NCBI RefSeq assembly: GCF_000238915.1
Contig: NZ_BAEG01000083.1
Location: 1 to 64,000, forward strand
Reading direction: 5' to 3'
DNA length: 64,000 bases
Origin: Arthrobacter globiformis NBRC 12137
GTDB lineage: Bacteria > Actinomycetota > Actinomycetes > Actinomycetales > Micrococcaceae
How positions within the stretch are numbered: position 1 is the stretch's first letter; every line of letters starts with the position of its first letter. The notes beneath the pieces are model-generated. The model had not been told where the DNA came from and did not search any database. It saw only the letters and a list, made by a program, of their open reading frames with translations. Both the position numbers and the translations under genes were made by a program. Of the stretch, positions 27,373-36,252 are shown in pieces.

Positions 27373-27918
27373 CTATTCCGGCTCAGCGCCCGACGGTGCG
27401 GACGAAGCAGGCTTCGCGAGTTCGGCTGTCACCTGATCCGTCCAGGCGTCGACGGCGGCCCAGTCTCGCAAGTCTCCGAAGCGGCCGCCGGCGAGCCGGA
27501 ACAGCCCCCGGAGCGGCGCCGATAACTGGCTGGCCTCGTAGACCCCGGAAAAGACAGTGTGGCCGCGAAGCTGAACTTCCTGGAACTGCGTTTCTTCCAG
27601 ACGTTGCTGTTGCAGTGCAGCACCGCGCTCGCGGAACAGCTTTGGCAGGCCGTCGGACATCCCCACGCTGAAGGCCCAGACGGGCCGCTTGGCGAGCTCG
27701 GGCGCATGCTGTGTGAGGAACTCCGAAGCCGGGGGCAGCCACGCCTGATTGTGGATGGCGCTGCCGATCACCACAGCCTCGTAGCCGAAAACGGATTCGA
27801 TCTCCTCCACAGACCGGCACTCGACCTCGCCCAGGGCCACCGCCATTCGTGAGGCCACATGTTGGGCTATCTCCCGGGTGGAACCCAGTGCACTCGCATA
27901 GGCAACAAGGACAGTCAT
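27373..27918 (-). CDS. Flavodoxin domain-containing protein
   Basis: A 181-aa flavodoxin-like protein. The FMN phosphate loop is AYASALGSTREIAQ at the N-terminus, followed by VVIGSAIHNQAWLPP and VWAFSVGM. It resembles the menaquinone-dependent protoporphyrinogen oxidase/flavodoxin_5 group. The start is ATG 27918 with GGAGG. An in-frame extension reaching beyond 28500 overlaps the next gene antisense and is not real. Probable role: cytoplasmic electron transfer or a redox response. Confidence 0.8.
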   Translation of the reverse strand: MTVLVAYASALGSTREIAQHVASRMAVALGEVECRSVEEIESVFGYEAVVIGSAIHNQAWLPPASEFLTQHAPELAKRPVWAFSVGMSDGLPKLFRERGAALQQQRLEETQFQEVQLRGHTVFSGVYEASQLSAPLRGLFRLAGGRFGDLRDWAAVDAWTDQVTAELAKPASSAPSGAEPE

Positions 27919-28105
27919 GGTGGAGCCTCCCGTCTTTCCTTTCTCCATTCTGATGGAAGATGTCCCGGCTGGAACCTGGCGTACGCCCGGCACTGCCGTT
28001 AACCTCACCGCCACCTGCCCGCATGCCGCTCGCCACCTGGCCTCCCTAGGGTGAACGGGTCGGCGGCTCAGCGCCGGCCACAGCCATCCGGGAGGAACCA
28101 AAACC

Positions 28106-29182
28106 ATGCGCAAAGTCCTGACCGCAGCAGCCGCCGTCGCGCTTTTCACCACAGCGATTGCCTCAACGGCGGGCACCGCCGTTGCCGCCCCGAGGGCGGA
28201 CGCCGGCCCGCCGTCGTCGAACGCGGCAGGAACTGCAAGCTCCCCCATAAAGACGAACGAGCGCAACGGCTCCTTCGACCTGCAGTCGCACCGCGGCGGC
28301 CGCGGCGAGTGGACCGAAGAATCCCTGGCCGCGTTCGCGAACTCGCTGAAGCTGGGCGTGAGCACGCTCGAGCTGGACACCCACCTGACCGAGGAAGGCA
28401 AGGTCATCGTCTGGCACGACGACACGATCCAGGCCAACAAGTGCGTGGACACCTCTCCCGCCACGCCGGGTGACGCCGAGTTCCCGTACGTCGGCGACCG
28501 CGTGGCCGACCTGTCGCTGGCGCAGATCAAGACCCTGGACTGCGGTTTCAAGCAGCTGCCCGGCTACCCGGAGCAGGACGTCATCGAGGGCAACCGCATC
28601 GCCGAGCTCAAGGACGTGTTCCAGCTGGTCCGCGACTACGGCGCCAAGAAGGTCCGCTTCAACGTGGAAACCAAGGTGGAGGATGGCCAGGCCGGCGGCG
28701 AGGGCTCGGTGGCGCTGACCAAGGCCGTGGTCACCGAAATCTACATGGCGGGCATGTCCGGCCGCACCACCGTGCAGTCCTTCGACTGGTCCACGCTGAA
28801 CTACACGAAAAAGATCGCCCCGCAGCTGCCGACAGTGGCTCTCTCGAGTGGCGACGCGTGGCTGCAGGTGGGCAGGCCCGGCGCGGCGCCCGAGCTCGGC
28901 GGCATCGACATCGACGACTACGACGGCTCCCTCGCCAAGGCAGCCAGGGCCCAGGGCTACGATGTCATCTCCCCCGCTTTCGCCTCCGTCACCCCGAAGA
29001 TGATCGCCGAAGCACACGAATTCGGCCTGCCCGTCATCCCGTGGACCGTGAACACCACCGCGGACATGGCGCGCCTGATCGACCTCGGCGTGGACGGCAT
29101 CATCACCGACTACCCCACCCGCCTGCGCACCCTCATGAACGGGCGCGGCCTGAAGCTCCCGCAGGCTTACGGCAAACTCTGA
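28106..29182 (+). CDS. Secreted glycerophosphodiester phosphodiesterase
   Basis: A 358-aa secreted enzyme with an N-terminal signal peptide (KVLTAAAAVALFTTAIASTA, cleavage near AVAAP). GDPD active-site motifs: SHRGGRGEWTEESLAAF (catalytic His), ELDTHLTEEGKVIVWHDDT (metal Glu/Asp and second His) and FNVETKVE. It hydrolyses deacylated phospholipids to glycerol 3-phosphate plus alcohol outside the membrane. ATG start with GGGAGGAACC. Monocistronic, followed by a repeat hairpin (29194-29247). Confidence 0.85.
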   Translation: MRKVLTAAAAVALFTTAIASTAGTAVAAPRADAGPPSSNAAGTASSPIKTNERNGSFDLQSHRGGRGEWTEESLAAFANSLKLGVSTLELDTHLTEEGKVIVWHDDTIQANKCVDTSPATPGDAEFPYVGDRVADLSLAQIKTLDCGFKQLPGYPEQDVIEGNRIAELKDVFQLVRDYGAKKVRFNVETKVEDGQAGGEGSVALTKAVVTEIYMAGMSGRTTVQSFDWSTLNYTKKIAPQLPTVALSSGDAWLQVGRPGAAPELGGIDIDDYDGSLAKAARAQGYDVISPAFASVTPKMIAEAHEFGLPVIPWTVNTTADMARLIDLGVDGIITDYPTRLRTLMNGRGLKLPQAYGKL

Positions 29183-29193
29183 TCGAGCCTGGG

Positions 29194-29247
29194 CCCACGC
29201 CAGGCGGGTTCCCTGAGCAAGTTTGCGAGCTTAGGGTGCTGGTGGGG
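29194..29247. repeat. Palindromic dispersed repeat type 2, copy 1
   Basis: The outer arms CCCACGCCAG and CTGGTGGGG enclose a central text (GGGTTCCCTG, TTGCGAG, TTAGGG) that is largely shared with 58411-58464. Both copies sit directly after a gene's stop codon. Confidence 0.7.
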
Positions 29248-29375
29248 AGCGAGATCAAAGTTTCGACAGTCGACCACCAGGACGTACGACGGCGGGCCGC
29301 GGGCATCCGCTGGCGCGGCAGGATGCCCTAAGCAAGGCAAGCTGGCATACTGCTTGGTGAGCGTTGGGGGATCAC

Positions 29376-29804
29376 TTGAAAATCGTGCTGTACGTCGTCT
29401 GGGCGCTGTTCGTTGCCGGCGCCATCTACTCCGTCATCCACGCGGCCAGGAAGACCAGGCGGCACGAACAGCTGACAGCCGGTTGGCCACGCGTGCAGGC
29501 CACGGTGACAGGGAGCCGCGCCGGCTGGAGCGGAGGTACCGGCAACATGACGAGAAACCGGCGCTTCTGGCCCACGTACCAGTTCACCGACCCGCACGGA
29601 ACGCTGTTTGTGGGCGAGTCCGAGGTCTCGTCTGCCGAAAAGCCCTTGCCCGGATCGCCGATAAACATTGCCTACAACCCGGCCAACCCGAACGAGTCTT
29701 TCCAGCCCTCCTCCGAAACGAGAACCGCGCTGGGCTGCCTGATACCGTTCTTCGCCGTCTTTGCCGCCGCCCTGTTCTGGTTCATCGGCGTCTTCCCGCT
29801 CTGA
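29376..29804 (+). CDS. DUF3592-type membrane protein
   Basis: About 142 aa, with one N-terminal and one C-terminal membrane helix (YVVWALFVAGAIYSVI, IPFFAVFAAALFWFIGVFPL) flanking an extracytoplasmic beta domain (WPRVQATVTGSRAG, YQFTDPHGTLFVGESEV, PGSPINIAYNPANP). This is the DUF3592 pattern; the function is unknown. I chose TTG 29376 because GGGGGA lies just upstream; TTG 29364 is an alternative. Confidence 0.7.
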   Translation: MKIVLYVVWALFVAGAIYSVIHAARKTRRHEQLTAGWPRVQATVTGSRAGWSGGTGNMTRNRRFWPTYQFTDPHGTLFVGESEVSSAEKPLPGSPINIAYNPANPNESFQPSSETRTALGCLIPFFAVFAAALFWFIGVFPL

Positions 29805-29860
29805 CCTGGCATAAACGCCGGGCAGTGGAAATTTCAGTCAAACAACAACAGGGGGATTGT

Positions 29861-30529
29861 GTGAATATCGTGGGACTGCGTAAGCCCGGGCAAAATCTGG
29901 CCGCACCCCGGCCAGGAGGCGGGACCGTCGCCGCCGCTCTGCTGACAGTCGGCCTGCTCCTGACCGGATGCACTGTGACCAGTGGGCCGGGGACGCCGAC
30001 AACCACCGCCACCCTAGCCCCCGGTGCCTTCTCCACCCTCGATGACGCCGGCGTAGAACAGATCAAGGCGAGCCGGACCGCCAGGCTGGACATGAGTTCC
30101 GGCACCCTGGAAAAGGCCGCCGTCAACGTCGAGGCCACCGCAAATTTCGGTCCTGAGATCAATACCCGAGGCGACGGGAAGATCAGTCTCACGATCGTTG
30201 GCCCGACCGGGGAGGTCACCGGAAAGACGGACAGGATCCGCTTCAATTCAGGAAAGACCCGGACCGACTTCAGCGAAGTCACCTACTTCCTCACCACGGA
30301 TTCCAGGGAGGAGTTCTACGGGCTCATCCGCGATGGCGTGGAGCGCTACGGCATCGACAAGGAATCCGCCGAGAACTGGATCAGTTCCACGGAGAGCGAT
30401 CCCGGAGACAGGAGCGACTTCTCCATTACCTCGGGCTACGCCACCGGCCTCGGGGTGAACTACGACCTGCGCTACGACGGCTCTAAAACCACCCAGGTCA
30501 TCATCGTCCATGTCAGTCCGGCCGCCTGA
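29861..30529 (+). CDS. Lipoprotein of unknown function
   Basis: A 222-aa exported lipoprotein. A long n-region precedes the hydrophobic segment and lipobox LLTGC (Cys37). The mature part is beta-rich (INTRGDGKISLTIVGPTGEV, KTDRIRFNSGKTRTDFSEV), loosely like LprG/LppX-type actinobacterial lipoproteins, but the family is not certain. GTG start with GGGGGATT, the same kind of ribosome site as the preceding gene. The two may form a unit. Confidence 0.7.
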   Translation: MNIVGLRKPGQNLAAPRPGGGTVAAALLTVGLLLTGCTVTSGPGTPTTTATLAPGAFSTLDDAGVEQIKASRTARLDMSSGTLEKAAVNVEATANFGPEINTRGDGKISLTIVGPTGEVTGKTDRIRFNSGKTRTDFSEVTYFLTTDSREEFYGLIRDGVERYGIDKESAENWISSTESDPGDRSDFSITSGYATGLGVNYDLRYDGSKTTQVIIVHVSPAA

Positions 30530-30572
30530 GCCCGACGGCGGGGCGGCCGCCTTCATTTCCCATGCGCCGGTT

Positions 30573-30621
30573 TTGCCAAATATGGCCGCTCAAACGCGTC
30601 ACATGCGACCATATTTGGCAA
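30573..30621. terminator. Long-stem hairpin between convergent genes
   Basis: TTGCCAAATATGG (30573-30585) and CCATATTTGGCAA (30609-30621) form a perfect 13-bp AT-rich inverted repeat with a 23-base loop, between the lipoprotein gene and the convergent dehydrogenase gene. It could be a bidirectional terminator or a protein site. Confidence 0.6.
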
Positions 30622-30634
30622 TTCACCCCGACGT

Positions 30635-30658
30635 GGTTTCGACAGGCTCAACGAGCGG
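30635..30658. repeat. Dispersed short repeat type 3, copy 1
   Basis: GGTTTCGACAGGCTCAACGA followed by GCGG, nearly identical to 46131-46154. The stop codon of the dehydrogenase gene (30648-30650) lies inside it, so the repeat supplies the last codons. Confidence 0.65.
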
Positions 30659-31601
30659 CGGAGAACGGCCCTTCCTGGACGAGGTTGGCCGGGCGGTTGC
30701 CTGCGGCGAGGGCTTCGAGCTGGCTGGCCAGGAGCTTGACGATCCGCGGCTCGAAGGCTGAGGCGTTGCCGCCGATGTGGGGCGTGACCAGCGCGTTCTC
30801 CGACTTCCACAGCGGGTGGTCGCTGGGCAGCGGTTCCGGGTCCACGACGTCGAGGGCGCAGTGCAGCCGTCCGGACACGACCTCCGCGGTGAGGGCGTCG
30901 GTGTCGACGACGGGCCCGCGGCCCCCGTTCACCACCAGGGCGCCGTCCGGCAGTGCCGACAGGACGTCGGCGCTGACCAGCCGGTGCGTTTCCTCGCTCA
31001 GGGGCGTCACCGCCACGAGGACGTCATGCGACGCGGCCAGGGAAACGAGCTCCGCCGCAGCGTGAACTTCACCGTACGCATCCGTGCGGGCACTGCTGCC
31101 CACCCGCGTCAGTTCCACCTCGAACGGCGCCAGTCGCTTGGCGATCTCGTGCCCGATCCCGCCGACGCCGAGCAGCAGTACCCGGCGGTCCGCCAGTGAC
31201 CGGCGGCGCTGGGGACGCCAGCTGCCGGTCTGCTGGTCCCTGGCCGCCGCGTCGATCCCTCGGAGCTTGGCCAGGATGAGCCCGACGGCGAGTTCGGCGG
31301 TCGCCGCAGCATGCACACCCGCAGCGGTGGCGACGGCGGCCGCGGGACCTGCAGCCTCCGGCACGCCGTCGTACCCCGTGGACTGCGTCTGGACCAGCTG
31401 AAGGTTGCTCGCCTTGCTCAGTGAACCCAGCACGGCACCCGCATCGATGTACGGCAGGACCACCGCGTCAATCTCCGCCAGGGCGGCGTCCTTCGGGTCA
31501 GATTTCAGGTCCCAGATGGTTCCCCGGATGCCCTCCGGGAGGGGCGACAGGCGGTCGAGGAGGTCCCGGTCGGGAAAGCTGACGGTGCGGATTGACGGCA
31601 T
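30648..31601 (-). CDS. D-2-hydroxyacid dehydrogenase (NAD-dependent)
   Basis: A 317-aa 2-hydroxyacid dehydrogenase/2-ketoacid reductase. Rossmann motif VLLLGVGGIGHEIAKRL, catalytic Arg in NGGRGPVVD, Glu in the DVVDPEPLP segment, and His in TPHIGGNASAF. The start is ATG 31601 behind AAAAGGA; the upstream in-frame extension crosses the shared operator. It is divergent from gntK in a sugar-acid region, so a 2-ketogluconate- or glyoxylate/hydroxypyruvate-reductase role is plausible but not proven. Confidence 0.85.
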   Translation of the reverse strand: MPSIRTVSFPDRDLLDRLSPLPEGIRGTIWDLKSDPKDAALAEIDAVVLPYIDAGAVLGSLSKASNLQLVQTQSTGYDGVPEAAGPAAAVATAAGVHAAATAELAVGLILAKLRGIDAAARDQQTGSWRPQRRRSLADRRVLLLGVGGIGHEIAKRLAPFEVELTRVGSSARTDAYGEVHAAAELVSLAASHDVLVAVTPLSEETHRLVSADVLSALPDGALVVNGGRGPVVDTDALTAEVVSGRLHCALDVVDPEPLPSDHPLWKSENALVTPHIGGNASAFEPRIVKLLASQLEALAAGNRPANLVQEGPFSAAR

Positions 31602-31644
31602 GAGGCGTCCTTTTCGTGAGTGGCAGATTTCGGAAAACGGTCTG

Positions 31645-31681
31645 TTGACCACCCGACTCGGATCTGCGAAACTTTTCTCAT
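31645..31681 (+). promoter_or_regulatory. Shared sugar-acid operator, site 1 (gntK)
   Basis: TTGACC at 31645-31650, 17 nt, then GAAACT overlapping the operator CTGCGAAACTTTTCTCAT (31664-31681). Its right half TTTCTCAT is identical to the other sites; the left half matches the ideal ATGAGAAA at 6 of 8 bases. It lies in the gap shared by gntK and the divergent dehydrogenase gene. Confidence 0.75.
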
Positions 31682-31742
31682 ATGCGACCTTCATCGCATT
31701 CGGATGCAGACGTGGCAAGGGTGCCGCGAGAAGGATTCATCA

Positions 31743-32288
31743 ATGACGAAGACGACTTTTCCACCCCTGGTGGTCATGGGCGTATCAGGGTGCGGCAAAT
31801 CTACGGTGGGCAGCCTGCTCGCCTAGCGCCTCGGCCTGGCCTTCATCGACGGGGACGACCTCCACCCCGCGGCAAACAAGCAGAAGATGGGCGCAGGCGT
31901 GCCCCTGAACGACGACGACCGCCGCCCCTGGCTTGCCGAGATCGGCAGGACCCTGCGGGACGGTGCCGGCGCTGATGGCGGCGTCGTCGTGGCCTGCTCG
32001 GCCCTCAAGCGCCGCTACCGCGACCAGCTCCGGTCCGAGGCGAGCGAAGTGCTGTTCCTCCATCTCAGTGGCGACGCCGAAACGCTGAGCCGGCGGCTGG
32101 CGGGCCGGCAGCACGAGTTCATGCCCGCTGCCATGCTGGCGTCCCAGCTCGCCGCCCTTGAGCCGCTCGACGCCGACGAGCAGCACATCCTCCTGGATAT
32201 CGGCGAGTCCCCCGCTGCCCTCGTGGAGCAGGCGCACCACGCCCTAACGGAGCCGGGCGCCGTCCGCCCCACCCGGACAAACACCTAG
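31743..32288 (+). pseudogene. gntK: Gluconate kinase with in-frame TAG
   Basis: A frame of 182 codons encoding a GntK-type kinase (gluconate to 6-phosphogluconate). P-loop GVSGCGKSTVGSLL, then a TAG at 31824-31826, then the same frame continues with RLGLAFIDGDDLHPAANKQK, PLNDDDRRPWL, CSALKRRYRD and HEFMPAAMLASQ. The stop sits between the P-loop and the sugar-binding motif; a Gln codon CAG is the simplest ancestor. As read, only 27 residues would be made. A sequencing error or stop readthrough are alternatives. It is controlled by shared operator site 1. Confidence 0.85.
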
Positions 32289-32353
32289 CCACCACCCCCG
32301 CCCGTCCGGCAAGCCCTGCCCGGAACCTTTTACATCCCCGAAACAGAAAACGC

Positions 32354-32390
32354 TTGACGGATGGAAAAAGAAACGCGAAACTTTTCTCAT
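32354..32390 (+). promoter_or_regulatory. Shared sugar-acid operator, site 2 (rraA operon)
   Basis: TTGACG (32354-32359), 17-nt spacer, GAAACT (32377-32382), with operator ACGCGAAACTTTTCTCAT at 32373-32390. The geometry is the same as site 1. Confidence 0.75.
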
Positions 32391-32453
32391 ATGTGATTGG
32401 CATCTCAAGTATTGCCACCGCATTCCACCCCTCCACACCAAAGGCTGAACCCC

Positions 32454-33086
32454 ATGGCAACAACGCTCGAACTCACCGTCCGCACCGCACAGTGGACCCG
32501 CCCGTCCCGGGAGCTGGTCAAGGCTTTCGAGAAGTTCCCGGTGGCCAACATCGGCGACGCGATGGAACGGCTGGGCCTGGTGGACGGCAACATCAACCCC
32601 GTCTGGGCCGGCGCGCACTGCGTCGGGTCGGCACTGACCGTCCTGGGTGCGGCCGGGGACAACGCGGCCGTGATTGAAGCGCTGAATTACATCGAGCCCG
32701 GCGACGTGGTGGTCATCAACGGCTTTGGCCACGAACACCGCGCACTGGTGGGCGAGCAACTCTCCCAGCGCTTCGAGGCTGCCGGCGCCACCGGAGCAGT
32801 CATCGACGGCTACATCCGCGACCGTGCCACCATAACGGACATCAAGTTCCCGGTCTTCGCCCGGGGCACCACCCCCGCAGGCCCGTTCAAGAACGGCCCC
32901 GGTGTCATCGGCGAGCCGGTGGCCATCGGCGGCATCGTCTGCTCCCCCGGTGACATCGTCGCCGCCGACGACGACGGAGTCGTCATCATCCCCCAGGCCC
33001 GCGCCGCGGAGATCCTGGAACGCGTCATCGAAGTCGCCGCACACGAGGCCGAAATGACGGCCGAAGTCACGCGCGAATACAGCTAA
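32454..33086 (+). CDS. RraA-family aldolase/decarboxylase-like protein
   Basis: A 210-aa RraA-like protein. The HMG/CHA aldolase signature is present (ATGAVIDGYIRDRATI, the G..DG..RD motif that binds the divalent metal and keto-acid), with FPVANIGDAMERLG at the N-terminus. Known members are 4-hydroxy-4-methyl-2-oxoglutarate aldolases or oxaloacetate decarboxylases. ATG 32454 is taken; further-upstream starts lie within the regulatory site. First gene of the operon with the transporter and the PxpABC-like genes. Confidence 0.8.
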   Translation: MATTLELTVRTAQWTRPSRELVKAFEKFPVANIGDAMERLGLVDGNINPVWAGAHCVGSALTVLGAAGDNAAVIEALNYIEPGDVVVINGFGHEHRALVGEQLSQRFEAAGATGAVIDGYIRDRATITDIKFPVFARGTTPAGPFKNGPGVIGEPVAIGGIVCSPGDIVAADDDGVVIIPQARAAEILERVIEVAAHEAEMTAEVTREYS

Positions 33087-33134
33087 CCCAAGCTTCTCCC
33101 ACCACCGGGACCCTCCTAGACTGAGAGAACTCCA

Positions 33135-34484
33135 ATGACTAATTCATCGACGGATTCAGTGGACCTCAACACCGCTCAAGTACAGGTCGTCACAGCCGAC
33201 GGCAAGATGGTGCGGAAGGCAACCTTCGCCGGCACCGCGGGCTCCTTCGTGGAGTGGTACGACTACGGCATTTACGGCCTTCTGACCACCTACCTGGCCA
33301 TCAACATCATGGGCTCGAAGGACCTCGGCTCCCTGCTGCTGACCAACGTCGGCTTCCTGGTCAGCTTCCTGGCCCGCCCGTTCGGCAGCGTGATCTGCGG
33401 CTACCTGGGCGACAAGCTGGGACGCAAGAACCTGCTCGCCGTGCTCCTCCTGCTCATCTCCGGCGCCACGGCCTGCATCGGCCTCATCCCGTCGTCGTCC
33501 GTCATCGGCTGGGCCGCGCCGGCCCTGCTGATCCTCTTCCGCATCCTGCAGGGCTTCTCCGCAGGCGGCGAAGTGGCCGGCGCCATGGCCTTCGTGGGCG
33601 AATATGCCCACAACCGGCACCGCAACTACAACATGAGCTTCATCGCCGTGGGATCGTTCTGCGCCCTGCTCTTCGGCAGCGCCCTGTCCGCCGCGCTCAT
33701 CACCACCCTCGGCGACGCCACCATGGAGTCCTGGGCCTGGCGCATCCCGTTCCTGTTCGCCCTGCCGCTGGGCTACGTGGGCTACTACATCCGCTCCAAG
33801 ATGGAGGACACCCCCCATTTCGCCGCACTCCGTGACCGCAACCAGGTGGAACGCAACCCGCTGCGCGCCGCGCTGACGTCCAAGCGCCACCTGAAGGCCA
33901 TCGCCCTGACCATCTTCCTCCCGGCAGTCAACGGCCCCGGCTACTACCTGCTGTTCGCCTACATGCCCACCTACCTGAAGACCCAGCTGGGCACCGGCAA
34001 CAACTTCAGCATGGTCCAGGCCCTGACCGTCACCGCCTTCAGCCTGGTGGCCATCATCATCTCGATCCCGCTCATGGCCCGCCTGTCCGACCGCATCGGC
34101 CGCAAGCCCGTGCTGGCATTCTCCGCAGTGCTCATGGCAGTGGTGTCCTACCCGATGTTCGCGATGATCACCACCGGCAACATGGTCCTGGCCTGCGTCG
34201 CCACCGTGGTCATGGCCATCGCCTTCTCCGGACACGCCGCCGTCGTCCACACCGTCCTGACCGAAATGTTCCCGACCACCGTGCGCTACAGCGCCTACAG
34301 CATCGGGTTCAGCATCAGCACCATCATCTTCGGCGGCAGCGCCCCGCTGGTCATGACCGAGGTCATCAAGGCCACGGGCAACAGCATGGTCCCCGCCTAC
34401 GCCGCCATCGGCACCGCCATCATCACCCTGGTGTCCGTGTACTTCCTGAAGGAAACCAAGGGACTGCCGCTGCAGACTCACTAA
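33135..34484 (+). CDS. MFS transporter (metabolite:H+ symporter family)
   Basis: A 449-aa, 12-helix inner-membrane symporter of the MHS family, which imports organic acids and betaines. Signatures: GTAGSFVEWYDYGIYGLL near the N-terminus, the loop-2 motif GYLGDKLGRKNLL, and the second-half motif MARLSDRIGRKPVL. ATG start. It probably imports the carboxylate handled by the surrounding enzymes. A GC-rich hairpin (34492-34532) separates it from the next gene. Confidence 0.85.
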   Translation: MTNSSTDSVDLNTAQVQVVTADGKMVRKATFAGTAGSFVEWYDYGIYGLLTTYLAINIMGSKDLGSLLLTNVGFLVSFLARPFGSVICGYLGDKLGRKNLLAVLLLLISGATACIGLIPSSSVIGWAAPALLILFRILQGFSAGGEVAGAMAFVGEYAHNRHRNYNMSFIAVGSFCALLFGSALSAALITTLGDATMESWAWRIPFLFALPLGYVGYYIRSKMEDTPHFAALRDRNQVERNPLRAALTSKRHLKAIALTIFLPAVNGPGYYLLFAYMPTYLKTQLGTGNNFSMVQALTVTAFSLVAIIISIPLMARLSDRIGRKPVLAFSAVLMAVVSYPMFAMITTGNMVLACVATVVMAIAFSGHAAVVHTVLTEMFPTTVRYSAYSIGFSISTIIFGGSAPLVMTEVIKATGNSMVPAYAAIGTAIITLVSVYFLKETKGLPLQTH

Positions 34485-34491
34485 GCAAAGC

Positions 34492-34532
34492 ACGACGGCG
34501 GCCTGCCGCCCTTGCCGGCCGGCCGCCGTCGT
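34492..34532 (+). terminator. GC hairpin inside the operon
   Basis: ACGACGGCGGCC (34492-34503) pairs perfectly with GGCCGCCGTCGT (34521-34532) over a 17-base loop, without a T-run. It could be a partial terminator setting transporter-to-enzyme ratio, or a 3'-end stabiliser. Confidence 0.55.
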
Positions 34533-34573
34533 CGGACCATAAGCACCACAACCTGAACCACCGGGAGCAAACC

Positions 34574-35377
34574 TTGAGCATCAATTCAGTGGCCGTCGTC
34601 GCAGACCTCGGCGAAAGCTACGGCAACTACACCATCGGCGACGACGACGCCCTGCTGGGCCTGGTCACCGCATCCAACATCGCGTGCGGCTTCCACGCCG
34701 GCGACCCGCGCGTCATGGACGCCACGGTGAAGTCCTGCGTGGAGCGCGGCATCGAGCTCGGCGCCCACCCCGGATACCCGGACCTGGTGGGCTTCGGCCG
34801 GCGCCTGATCGAAGCCAGCGAGGAGGAAATCCGCACCGACGTTCTGTACCAGATCGGCGCCCTGGACGCCTTCGCCCGCATCCACGGCGGCAAGATCAGC
34901 CACGTGGCCCCGCACGGCCGGATGGGCAGCATCGCCCAGACCGACGCCAAGCACGCCCGCGCCATCACCGACGCCATCAAGGCCTACGACCCCTCCTACA
35001 TCGTGATCTGCCAGAACGGGCTTCTGGCCGACGAATCCCGCAAGCGCGGACTCGAGGTGGGCTACGTGTTCCTGGCCGACCGCGGCTACGGCGAGGACGG
35101 CATGCCCGTCTCCCGCAACACCGAGGGCGCCCTCCTGCACGAACCCGAGGAAATCGGCCGCCGCGTGGTCCAGGTGGTCACCGAAGGCACCGTCCGCGCC
35201 GTCACCGGCAACGTGGTCCCGCTCGGGCACGACGCCGACGTTGTCCTCCTCCACGGTGACCACCCGCAGGTCCTGGAGAACGGCACTGCGCTCCGCAAGG
35301 CACTGGAGGCCGCCGGCATCAAGGCCACCGGCCTGCAGGAAGTCCTCGCCGAAAAAGCACGTCTGGCCGCGGCCTAA
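34574..35377 (+). CDS. PxpA-like (LamB/YcsF) protein, divergent
   Basis: A 267-aa LamB/YcsF-fold protein. Clear family motifs: DLGESYGNY, ASNIACGFHAGDPRVMD, LGAHPGYPDLVGFGRR. The segment that normally reads KPHGALYN is here APHGRMGS, so the conserved Lys is lost. Real PxpA is the 5-oxoprolinase A subunit (ATP-dependent opening of 5-oxoproline). This version probably acts on a different lactam-like or carboxylated substrate (inference). TTG start with GGGAG. First of three adjacent PxpA/B/C-type genes. Confidence 0.8.
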   Translation: MSINSVAVVADLGESYGNYTIGDDDALLGLVTASNIACGFHAGDPRVMDATVKSCVERGIELGAHPGYPDLVGFGRRLIEASEEEIRTDVLYQIGALDAFARIHGGKISHVAPHGRMGSIAQTDAKHARAITDAIKAYDPSYIVICQNGLLADESRKRGLEVGYVFLADRGYGEDGMPVSRNTEGALLHEPEEIGRRVVQVVTEGTVRAVTGNVVPLGHDADVVLLHGDHPQVLENGTALRKALEAAGIKATGLQEVLAEKARLAAA

Positions 35378-35433
35378 ACTGCCCTTCCCCGACCCGCCAG
35401 CCACAGCCGGCGCCTGACACGAACCAAGGAACC

Positions 35434-36252
35434 ATGAACCTCCAGCCAGCGCCCGAGCAGCCGACGCAACGATTATTGGACATCGAGGCGACACCATTCG
35501 GCGACTCGGGCCTGATGCTGAGGGTGGCGGCCAGCACAGCGGAAGAACGCCAGGCCGGAAGCCGCCTGATCCGCGAACTGGTGTTCGACCTGCAGCCGCA
35601 CGGACTGCTGGACGTGGTGGCCGGCGTGGACTCGGTGCTGGTGGAGTTCGACTGCCTGGCCGTCAGCCACGGCCAACTCGCCCAGACCATCCGGCTCGCC
35701 GCGGCGGGCGGCGCCCGTGTCGCCGGCGGCTTGGGCGCTGCCGGCGGACCCGCCGCTGCGGGCGGGCCGGAGAAGACCGCTGCCGAGCTCTTCGAGATCC
35801 CGGTGGTGGTCAGCGAGGCCTTCTCCCCCGACCTTCCCGGCGTCGCCGACGAGCTGGGCATCAGCCAGGAAGCCGTGCTGGGAATCCTGGAGAGCACGGA
35901 GCTCTCCATCAACCTGCTCGCCTCCGCGATGGCGCCCATGATGGGCAGTCTCCCGTTCCCCGGCCAGGTCAGCCGCTGCCGGGAACCGCGCACCAACGTG
36001 GATCCCGGATCGGTGATGGTGGCCGGCACCAGCGCCATTATCCAGCCCTTTCCCGGCCCGAGCGGCTGGAAAGTCATCGGCCGCACGCCACTAACCGTGT
36101 GCGACATCAAGGAAGACCCCGCTACGTCCTACGCCCCGGGCGACCGCGTGCGCTTCCGGGTCGTCCCGGAGAGTGAATGGGAGGCGCTGGAGGGCCAGTT
36201 TCTCCGCCCGGCTGCCGCAAATTCCAGGGGGACCACCGATGGCAACCGCTGA
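35434..36252 (+). CDS. PxpB/KipI-like carboxyltransferase-domain protein, divergent
   Basis: A 272-aa protein with the KipI/PxpB frame: TPFGDSGLMLRV at the start and VDPGSVMVAGTSAIIQPFPG, GWKVIGRTPL, APGDRVRFRVV at the end. The central motif, normally H....Y.V...GF.PGF.Y, is absent (ILESTELSINLLASAMAPMM instead). A Gly/Ala-rich linker lies near residues 90-110. It therefore belongs to the family but is unlikely to be a standard 5-oxoprolinase subunit. It overlaps the PxpC-like start by 14 bp. Confidence 0.75.
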   Translation: MNLQPAPEQPTQRLLDIEATPFGDSGLMLRVAASTAEERQAGSRLIRELVFDLQPHGLLDVVAGVDSVLVEFDCLAVSHGQLAQTIRLAAAGGARVAGGLGAAGGPAAAGGPEKTAAELFEIPVVVSEAFSPDLPGVADELGISQEAVLGILESTELSINLLASAMAPMMGSLPFPGQVSRCREPRTNVDPGSVMVAGTSAIIQPFPGPSGWKVIGRTPLTVCDIKEDPATSYAPGDRVRFRVVPESEWEALEGQFLRPAAANSRGTTDGNR

